This document shows positions 57,980-64,000 of a stretch of 64,000 bases of DNA, in pieces. The notes below the pieces were generated by a model, which searched no databases, was not told the DNA's origin, and saw only the letters and a list, made by a program, of their open reading frames with translations. Numbering within the stretch: position 1 is the first letter of the stretch; each line of letters starts with the position of its first letter. This stretch comes from Paludisphaera soli (GTDB taxonomy: Bacteria > Planctomycetota > Planctomycetia > Isosphaerales > Isosphaeraceae). The stretch covers positions 62,001 through 126,000 of the forward strand of contig NZ_JAALJI010000014.1 in assembly GCF_011064595.1 (NCBI RefSeq), written 5' to 3'. A program made the position numbers and the translations under genes.

Positions 57980-59488
57980 TCAGGCCGGTTGGACGGTCAC
58001 CTTGTGCGTCTTGTCGCCGACCTGCACATCGTAGGTGACCGGGCCGGTGATCGACCCGGAGCCGTCGAGCCCCATGGCCCCGGGGCTCGCCGACTTGGAC
58101 GCCGCGGTGGCCGGGCTCTTGCAAGGGTCCTTGGGGCCCTCGGCCCGGCGTGCGAAGAATTTGGGGGCGACCTGGGGGAACATGGCGTAGGTGAGGGTGT
58201 CCTCGGGGGTGCCGTCGTTGCCCGGCAGCGCCTTGGCGGCCCGGTCCAGGGCCTCCCATTCGGGCTTCAGCAGGTCGGCGGGGCGCTCGGTGATGGACGA
58301 CTTCTTGGCGTGCTTCTCGGCCGCCGCGATCACCTCGGGGTTCCGCTCGGCGATCGTCTCGCCGTAGTATCCCAGCATCAGGTCGGCGAACTCGCCGGTC
58401 AGCGCCTTGTACTCGCCCATCAGGACGTTGAAGACGGCCTGGGTGCCGACGATCTGGCTCGAAGGCGTCACCAGCGGCGGATAGCCGGCGTCCTTGCGGA
58501 CCCGCGGCACTTCGGCGAGAACTTCCTTCAAACGGTCGCCAGCCCCCTGCTGCTTGAGCTGGCTTTCCATGTTGGAGATCATGCCGCCGGGGATCTGGCT
58601 GTCGAAGATCTCGGTCTCGACGCCGTAGATCTTCGACTCGAACTCGGCGTAGCGGGGGCGGACCTTGGCGAAATGCTCCTTGATCTTGAGCAGCCGTTCC
58701 TTGTCCAGCCTGGTCTCGTAGCCCGTATCCCTGAGCATCTCGACGAGCGCCTCGGTCGGGTTGTGCCCGGGGCCGAGGCTGAGCGAAGAGATGGCTGTGT
58801 CCACGATGTCGGCCCCGGCCTCGATGGCCTTCATCAGGCTGACCATCGTCACCCCGGTCGTCGAATGGACGTGGACGTGGACGAGCGTGTCCTCGCCGCA
58901 TTTCTCCTTGATGCCGCGGACGATGTCGAAGGCGGGCCGGGGGCGGAGGAGGGCGGCCATGTCCTTGAGGCAGATCGATTGCGCGCCCATGTCCTTCAGA
59001 CGCTGGGCCAGCTCGACGAACTTCTCGACCGTGTGCAGGGGGGAGGTCGTGTAGCAGATGGTCCCCTCGGCCCACTTGCCGGTCCGCTTCACGGCGTCCA
59101 TCGCGCGCTTCAGGTTCCTCGGGTCGTTCAGGGCGTCGAAGACCCGGAAGACGTCCATGCCGTTCTCGGCGGACTTGTCGACGAATCGATCGACGACGCC
59201 GTCTTCATAATGACGATAACCCAGCAGGTTCTGGCCCCGAAGGAGCATCTGGAGGCGAGAGTTGGGCATCAACTTGCGGAAAGTCCGCAGCCGGTCCCAG
59301 GGATCCTCGTTGAGGAAACGTATGCACGAGTCGTACGTGGCTCCGCCCCAGCACTCGACGCTCCAGAAGCCCGCCTGGTCGATATCCTCGCAAGCCGGGA
59401 TCATGTCCTCCAGCGTCATGCGAGTCGCCAACAAGCTCTGGTGGGCGTCGCGGAGGACCAGCTCCGTGACCTCGACCATGCGTGACAT
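57980..59488 (-). CDS. Pyruvate/oxaloacetate carboxyltransferase (5S-like)
   Basis: A 502-residue TIM-barrel carboxyltransferase of the pyruvate carboxylase/oxaloacetate decarboxylase alpha family. Key residues: VLRDAHQSLLATRM, the carbamylated-Lys segment SICLKDMAALLRP, and metal ligands LVHVHVHSTTG. After the barrel a helical domain with TQAVFNVLMGEYKALTGEF follows, and the end (GPVTYDVQVGDKTHKVTV) lacks the EAMKM biotin site. So the biotin is on the separate carrier, as in the Propionibacterium 5S subunit (about 505 aa). The AGAGGAG site nine bases upstream sets the start. First gene of the minus-strand set. Confidence 0.92.
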   Translation of the reverse strand: MSRMVEVTELVLRDAHQSLLATRMTLEDMIPACEDIDQAGFWSVECWGGATYDSCIRFLNEDPWDRLRTFRKLMPNSRLQMLLRGQNLLGYRHYEDGVVDRFVDKSAENGMDVFRVFDALNDPRNLKRAMDAVKRTGKWAEGTICYTTSPLHTVEKFVELAQRLKDMGAQSICLKDMAALLRPRPAFDIVRGIKEKCGEDTLVHVHVHSTTGVTMVSLMKAIEAGADIVDTAISSLSLGPGHNPTEALVEMLRDTGYETRLDKERLLKIKEHFAKVRPRYAEFESKIYGVETEIFDSQIPGGMISNMESQLKQQGAGDRLKEVLAEVPRVRKDAGYPPLVTPSSQIVGTQAVFNVLMGEYKALTGEFADLMLGYYGETIAERNPEVIAAAEKHAKKSSITERPADLLKPEWEALDRAAKALPGNDGTPEDTLTYAMFPQVAPKFFARRAEGPKDPCKSPATAASKSASPGAMGLDGSGSITGPVTYDVQVGDKTHKVTVQPA

Positions 59489-59849
59489 CTTGCCAAACTC
59501 CTCTGCAAAGTTCCGGCCGCCTCGCCGTGCGTGTACACGCCCGGCTGCGAGCCGAGATTCCAACAAGGTCGGGGCGGACGGGGAGTCCGGTATGATCCGG
59601 GGCCGTGCGCGGCGGCTTGCGTCTCATCGGGAAGGGGAGGACGACCTGAGGTCAAGTGAGGACCCGCTCGCCAGAATCTCATCATAGACGACCCGGCAGG
59701 GGAGTGCTATATCACAGGAAGGCTTTCCGCTTCAATTTTTCGACATTGCAGTCAAAACCGAAGACACGATCGCGGCTCCCTGGTCGGGACGCAGCCAGGA
59801 AGCGCGAAACGACTCAACGGCGTGCAAGAGGCAGGGGGAGGAGGGATTC
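59489..59849. other. Divergent promoter region, transcarboxylase / thioesterase
   Basis: About 360 bases between the divergent 5S-like and thioesterase genes. The AT-richer patch at 59705-59765 (gtgctatatcacagg; cttcaatttttcgacattg) probably contains promoter elements. No regulator gene or clear operator is present. No coding frame is credible. Confidence 0.4.
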
Positions 59850-60248
59850 ATGAAAAAAGTATCCCTGGACGTCATCGTCCGATCGACCGAGATCGATGTG
59901 AATGCGCACGTCAACAACGCCAAGTTCGTCGAGTATCTGGAATGGGGTCGCGAGGAGTGGTACGACCGCAACGACCTGGGCTACGATCGGCTGAAAGCCC
60001 TGGGTGCGACCACCGTGACGGTCAACGTCGACGTCAATTACCGCAAGGAATGCGGCCAGGGCGAGGTCCTGACGATCCTGACCCGTCCCGGTCGGCTGGG
60101 GAGGACCAGCTTCGTCTTCGATCAGGAGATTCGGAAGGCCGACGGCTCCGTCGCCGTCGACGCCAAGGTCACTTTGGTGACCATCGACCCCGAATCCCGC
60201 AGGCCGCGGGTCGTGCCCGACGAGCTGGGCGCGGCCCTCACGGCCTGA
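59850..60248 (+). CDS. Acyl-CoA thioesterase, 4HBT hotdog family
   Basis: A 132-residue single-hotdog thioesterase. The family segment is VRSTEIDVNAHVNNAKFVEY with the catalytic Asp in DVN and the downstream EWGREEWYDRN helix, followed by beta strands TVTVNVDVNYRKECGQG and SFVFDQEIRKADGSVA. This is the 4-hydroxybenzoyl-CoA/YbgC type, cleaving small or medium acyl-CoAs. Substrate unknown; the surrounding propionyl/methylmalonyl-CoA genes suggest a short-chain acyl-CoA. A GGAGGAGGG site precedes the ATG. Convergent with glpX at a 15-base gap. Confidence 0.88.
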   Translation: MKKVSLDVIVRSTEIDVNAHVNNAKFVEYLEWGREEWYDRNDLGYDRLKALGATTVTVNVDVNYRKECGQGEVLTILTRPGRLGRTSFVFDQEIRKADGSVAVDAKVTLVTIDPESRRPRVVPDELGAALTA

Positions 60249-60263
60249 TTTCGAGCGGCCGTC

Positions 60264-61331
60264 TCATTCCGCCCGGGGGTCCGCGCCCTCCTTCCGCAAG
60301 ATCGGCGGAAGGCGATGGGCGGGGCGGCCGGGCTCGTGGACGCTGTCGGAGATCGGATTGAGGGTCTCCCAGCGATGCTCGGCCTTGATCGTGCGGATGG
60401 TCCCGGATCGGGAACGCATGACCACGGACTCGGTGGTCGCCCCATCGGGGCTGTACCGCACGCCGCGAAGGAGCGAGCCGTCGGTGATGCCGGTGGCGGC
60501 GAAGAAGACGTCCTCGCCTCGGACGAGGTCGTCGGTGGTGAGGATGCGGTCCAGGTCGAAGCCGGCGTCCAGCACCGCGCGTCGCTCCCCGTCGCTCTTG
60601 GGGCAGAGACGGCCCTGGATCTCGCCGCCCAGGCACTTGAGGGCCGCCGCGGTAATCACCGCCTCCGGGGTCCCGCCGATGCCATACAGGAGGTCGATGC
60701 CCGTGCCGGGGGTCGCCGCCGCGATCGCGCCGGCGACGTCGCCGTCCGTGATGAGGTAGACGCGCGCGCCGGCCGCTCGGACGCGGGCCATGACCTGGTG
60801 ATGCCTTTCGCGGTCGAGGATCACGACGGTCAGGTCTTCGACCTCCATCCCTCGGGCGCGGGCGACGTTCCGAACGTTGTCCTCGATGGGAGCGGACACG
60901 TCGAGGACGCGGCCCCCTTCGCGGCCGGCGGCGATCTTCTCCATGTAATAACAGGGGCCGGGGTCGAACATCGTCCCCCGCTCGGAGACGGCGACGACGG
61001 CCACCGCGTTCGCCTGGCCGCCGGCGACGAGCTTGGTGCCGTCGATGGGATCGACGGCGATGTCGACCCGGGGGCCGTCGCCGGTCCCCAGGCGTTCGCC
61101 GTTGAACAGCATCGGCGCCTCGTCCTTCTCCCCCTCGCCGATCACGACGACGCCGTCGAACTGCATGGAGTTGAAGAGCAGGCGCATCGCGTCGACGGCC
61201 GCGCCGTCGGCGGCGTTCTTGTCGCCGCGGCCGACCCAGCGCGCGGCCGCGAGCGCCGCGGCCTCGGTGGTGCGTACCAGGTCGAGGGCCAGGTTGTGGT
61301 CCGGCGTGATCTGCGGTCGAGGCCGATTCAT
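60264..61331 (-). CDS. glpX: Class II fructose-1,6-bisphosphatase
   Basis: A 355-residue GlpX-type enzyme that hydrolyses fructose-1,6-bisphosphate (and in some bacteria sedoheptulose-1,7-bisphosphate) in gluconeogenesis. Motifs: [37 protein letters not shown] and [19 protein letters not shown] with the metal-binding Asp/Glu residues, and [20 protein letters not shown] in the substrate domain. Length is slightly above E. coli GlpX. Gluconeogenesis from propionate or succinate would need this step, so its position next to the methylmalonyl-CoA genes fits. It follows the SDR gene by 76 bases on the same strand. Confidence 0.93.
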   Translation of the reverse strand: MNRPRPQITPDHNLALDLVRTTEAAALAAARWVGRGDKNAADGAAVDAMRLLFNSMQFDGVVVIGEGEKDEAPMLFNGERLGTGDGPRVDIAVDPIDGTKLVAGGQANAVAVVAVSERGTMFDPGPCYYMEKIAAGREGGRVLDVSAPIEDNVRNVARARGMEVEDLTVVILDRERHHQVMARVRAAGARVYLITDGDVAGAIAAATPGTGIDLLYGIGGTPEAVITAAALKCLGGEIQGRLCPKSDGERRAVLDAGFDLDRILTTDDLVRGEDVFFAATGITDGSLLRGVRYSPDGATTESVVMRSRSGTIRTIKAEHRWETLNPISDSVHEPGRPAHRLPPILRKEGADPRAE

Positions 61332-61407
61332 CGGTCGCCTCCTTGGCGCCGGGGGCTCGCGGCGGGGCGGGCGGGCCGCCGGGCCGCGAAGGGGACGGGG
61401 GCGGCGG

Positions 61408-62223
61408 TCAGGCCTGGGGATGCCAGCCGGCGTCGGCCCAGAGCTGGCCGCTGACGGCCGAATTGCAGATCAGGAAGTAGATCGCGTCGGCGATCTCCGA
61501 CGGGGCGATCAGTCGGCGGAGCTGGGTGTAGGGGAGGATGTTCTTCTCGATGTACTCCTCGCCCAGTGCGCGGGTCATCGGCGTGTCGGTGTAGCCGGGG
61601 TGGATCACGGCGCAGCGGACGCCGAAATTGATGGCCTCCTTGGCGAGCGTCGAGGCGACGCCTTCCAGGCCCGATTTGGCCGCGGCGTAGGCGACCTGCC
61701 CGGAGTTCCCGTGGGACGAGACGGCGCCGAGGAAGATGATCGTGCCCTGGATCCCCTCGTCGGGATCCCAGGTCTTGCGGCCCCGCTTGTGGCGGTCCTG
61801 GGCGATCCGGGCGATGGTCTCGATGGCCCAGGCGGCGGGGGCGATCAGGTTGACCTCGGCGACTTCGCGGAACTTCTCCAGCGGGTAGGTCACGGCCTTC
61901 CCCGTCGCCTCGTCGATCTGGACGGCGAGCTGGTCCCGGCTCACGCCCGCGGCCGGGATGCAGATGCTGGGCGCGCCGTACTTGTCGGTTATCAGGTCGA
62001 AGGCGTGGGAACGGAAGGCCGGATCGGTCACGTCGCCGATGATCGCCTCGGCCACCGGCCGCTCCATGCGGTCGTTGATCGCCCGGGCCACGTTGATGAC
62101 GCTCTCGCTGCTGTCGACCAGGCCGACGGCGCCCACGCCGCGCTCGGCCAGTTCCATGGCAACGGCCTGGCCGATGCCGCTGCCGGCGCCGGTGATGACG
62201 GCCGATTTCCCCTTGATGATCAT
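61408..62223 (-). CDS. SDR family oxidoreductase
   Basis: A 271-residue short-chain dehydrogenase/reductase. It has the classical cofactor motif [20 protein letters not shown] and catalytic Tyr-Lys in [13 protein letters not shown] preceded by Ser residues in [13 protein letters not shown] short insert ([14 protein letters not shown]) lies before the catalytic Ser. The C-terminal loop is [13 protein letters not shown] then a unique tail. Substrate specificity cannot be read from sequence. It is upstream of glpX and divergent from methylmalonyl-CoA mutase, with a 544-base region between them. Confidence 0.88.
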   Translation of the reverse strand: MIIKGKSAVITGAGSGIGQAVAMELAERGVGAVGLVDSSESVINVARAINDRMERPVAEAIIGDVTDPAFRSHAFDLITDKYGAPSICIPAAGVSRDQLAVQIDEATGKAVTYPLEKFREVAEVNLIAPAAWAIETIARIAQDRHKRGRKTWDPDEGIQGTIIFLGAVSSHGNSGQVAYAAAKSGLEGVASTLAKEAINFGVRCAVIHPGYTDTPMTRALGEEYIEKNILPYTQLRRLIAPSEIADAIYFLICNSAVSGQLWADAGWHPQA

Positions 62224-62767
62224 GGCGAAACTCCCGAAGAACTGGCGGACTTTGTACGCCGTCGCTCGGCACTCCCCCCCGGGCCGGCGGGTGGGGGGCG
62301 ACGGGCTCCCTCGCCCGATGGGCGACGGCGACTCGGTTTATCGTGGCAGATTCCCGGGGCCTGTCAAGGCCGTGGCGGAGTAAACGTTCAAGAATTTGTT
62401 TACCTGATGTTGGAGCTTCCGGCCCGTTCGCAAGGGCCGGAATCGACGCCTCCGGCGAAAATGGCGAAATGTCGGAAACTCGCCGAAGCCGCGCTTCCGC
62501 GATGGCCGAGGCCCTCCGGAACGGGTATCCTTGCACGAACAGAACACCCCGATGCGGTCGCCGATCGCGTCGCTCGGGGCCCCGCCTCCGATCGCGGGAC
62601 GCGTCCAAGCGCCCGCGGACGACGAGCGGATCGCACATTTCCAGGGACCAGCGTCGTCGATGACCAGGCCTGGTGCGGGGCGTTCACGCCTTCGAAAATC
62701 CGGGCGATGAAGGATATGCGCCGCGGTGATCCCCACTTCAAGCTGAGGGATGAGAGGCCCGATAACG
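62224..62767. other. Divergent intergenic region before mutase
   Basis: About 540 bases. It includes an AT-rich patch with a dyad (separate entry) and a long arginine-rich pseudo-coding stretch that appears only because of GC bias. A mutase promoter is expected in it. No riboswitch was recognised. Confidence 0.4.
62380..62403. promoter_or_regulatory. GTAAAC-N12-GTTTAC dyad, possible operator
   Basis: Six-base inverted arms (62380-62385 and 62398-62403) with 12 bases between, inside the only AT-rich patch of this gap. It lies about 160 bases from the SDR start and 365 from the mutase start. Could be a repressor site for either gene; chance cannot be ruled out. Confidence 0.3.
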
Positions 62768-64000
62768 ATGAGCGAGTCATTGCCCAACTCCTCGAACCTG
62801 GGCGGCTGGGAGAAGGCCGCGGCGAAATTCGCCCCCGGGAACAAGGTCGAAAATCTCGATTGGAGGACGCCGGAAGGCGTCGACGTCAAGCCGCTGTACA
62901 CCCGTCGCGACGTGGAGGGCCTGCCCTTCGCGGACACCCTCCCCGGCTTCGAGCCCTTCGTCCGCGGCCCTCAGGCGACGATGTACGCCGTCCGCCCCTG
63001 GACGATCCGCCAGTACGCCGGCTTCTCGACCGCCGAGGAATCCAACGCCTTCTACAAGCGGGCCCTGGCCGCCGGGGGCCAGGGGGTCTCGGTGGCGTTC
63101 GACCTGGCCACCCACCGCGGCTACGACTCCGACCACCCCCGCGTCCAGGGCGACGTCGGCAAGGCCGGCGTGGCGATCGACTCCGTCGAGGACATGAAGC
63201 TCCTCTTCGACGCCATCCCGCTCGACAAGGTGTCGGTCTCCATGACCATGAACGGCGCCGTCCTGCCGATCCTCGCCGGCTACATCGTCGCGGCGGAAGA
63301 GCAGGGCGTCGCGCTCGACGCGCTCTCCGGGACCATCCAGAACGACATCCTCAAGGAGTTCATGGTCCGCAATACGTACATCTATCCCCCCGAACCCTCG
63401 ATGCGCATCGTCGGCGACATCATCGAGTACACGGCGCGGAAGATGCCCAAGTTCAACTCGATCTCGATCTCGGGCTATCACATGCAGGAGGCCGGCGCCA
63501 CCCAGGCGCTGGAACTCGGCCTTACGCTCGCCGACGGCCAGGAGTACGTGAAGACGGCCCTCGCCAAGGGCCTCGACGTCGACGACTTCGCCGGCCGGCT
63601 GAGCTTTTTCTTCGCGGTGGGGATGAACTTCTACCTGGAAGTCGCCAAGCTCCGCGCGGCGCGGCTCCTGTGGTGGAAGATCATGAAGGGCTTCGGCCCC
63701 AAGAAGCCGAAGTCGATGATGCTCCGGACCCACTGCCAGACCTCGGGGTGGTCGCTCACCGAGCAGGACCCGTACAACAACATCGTCCGAACCACGATCG
63801 AGGCGATGGCGGCCGTGTTCGGCGGGACGCAATCGCTCCACACCAACTCGTTCGACGAGGCGATCGCGCTGCCGACGGACTTCTCGTCGCGCATCGCCCG
63901 GAACACCCAGATCATCATCCAGGAGGAGACGCACATCACCAACGTCGTCGACCCCTGGGCCGGCTCGTACATGATGGAGAAGCTGACCCAGGATCTCGCC
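62768..64000 (+). CDS. Methylmalonyl-CoA mutase large subunit, 3' truncated by window
   Basis: The first 411 residues of an adenosylcobalamin-dependent methylmalonyl-CoA mutase; the window ends in frame. The family acyl-CoA barrel is complete at its start: [96 protein letters not shown] and [20 protein letters not shown], then [14 protein letters not shown]. The B12-binding C terminus (DxHxxG) should follow outside. It converts succinyl-CoA and (R)-methylmalonyl-CoA. GAGAGG precedes the ATG. It is the missing carbon-skeleton step between sdh and the epimerase/transcarboxylase genes. Confidence 0.95.
   Translation, partial: MSESLPNSSNLGGWEKAAAKFAPGNKVENLDWRTPEGVDVKPLYTRRDVEGLPFADTLPGFEPFVRGPQATMYAVRPWTIRQYAGFSTAEESNAFYKRALAAGGQGVSVAFDLATHRGYDSDHPRVQGDVGKAGVAIDSVEDMKLLFDAIPLDKVSVSMTMNGAVLPILAGYIVAAEEQGVALDALSGTIQNDILKEFMVRNTYIYPPEPSMRIVGDIIEYTARKMPKFNSISISGYHMQEAGATQALELGLTLADGQEYVKTALAKGLDVDDFAGRLSFFFAVGMNFYLEVAKLRAARLLWWKIMKGFGPKKPKSMMLRTHCQTSGWSLTEQDPYNNIVRTTIEAMAAVFGGTQSLHTNSFDEAIALPTDFSSRIARNTQIIIQEETHITNVVDPWAGSYMMEKLTQDLA

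Noticed and set aside
59489-59849. tRNA-like or small RNA gene in the divergent region
   Set aside because: No cloverleaf or terminator hairpin was found by reading.

Overview
The window is high-GC bacterial DNA and reads as a planctomycete, most likely of the Isosphaeraceae type. This is inferred from gene content, not from a marker gene. The evidence is DUF1549/DUF1553 cytochrome-type and DUF1501 proteins in tandem, Tat-exported Gfo/Idh/MocA oxidoreductases, several membrane-bound Hanks-type kinases including one with the planctomycete N-terminal helper segment, a secreted protein with a 'MEARALLSG' N-terminal tag, and a C30-type carotenoid cluster. No rRNA, tRNA, CRISPR array, IS element or phage gene was recognised. 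Coding is dense and most spurious long frames come from the high GC.

Layout. 0-4.5 kb: partial secreted protein and cobalamin-dependent methionine synthase (metH). 4.6-11.4 kb: a small membrane protein, then a tightly overlapping minus-strand carotenoid module (two CrtI/CrtN-type oxidoreductases, a PlsC-type acyltransferase, a GT2 glycosyltransferase) behind an AI-2E-family permease. 11.4-16.5 kb: a decayed rmlD-like gene with a visible 16-nt duplication frameshift, a secreted protein, a kinase carrying two extracytoplasmic DUF2934 repeats, and a large membrane protein. 17-22.8 kb: the PrkA kinase / DUF444 / SpoVR set plus an overlapping fourth gene. 22.8-33 kb: a signalling region with a zinc-ribbon mini-protein, two membrane kinases, an ECF sigma factor with a probable anti-sigma partner, an FHA protein and a coiled-coil protein. 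33-36 kb: a secreted CAP-domain protein and a LysM/STN-like protein, convergent on a perfect 20-bp hairpin.

36-45.7 kb: two Tat-exported catabolic-type genes, then a plus-strand group of two adjacent RlaP/YcgL-type nucleotidyltransferases, a DinB-like protein, a PNPOx-like flavin-fold protein and a GNAT acetyltransferase, facing an ADP-ribosylglycohydrolase. Next come another Gfo/Idh/MocA protein and two HAD phosphatases. 45.7-51.2 kb: a three-gene planctomycete exported set (DUF1549/1553, DUF1501, ceramidase-like).

51.4-64 kb is metabolically the most coherent part. It has succinate dehydrogenase/fumarate reductase (sdhCAB, Bacteroides/Bacillus-like form), methylmalonyl-CoA epimerase, a biotin carrier, a 110-aa accessory protein, a 12S-like acyl-CoA carboxyltransferase and a 5S-like pyruvate/oxaloacetate carboxyltransferase. 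After a thioesterase, GlpX fructose-1,6-bisphosphatase and an SDR comes methylmalonyl-CoA mutase, cut by the window end. No biotin carboxylase is present. Together these look like a Wood-Werkman (transcarboxylase) module linking succinyl-CoA/propionyl-CoA with pyruvate/oxaloacetate.
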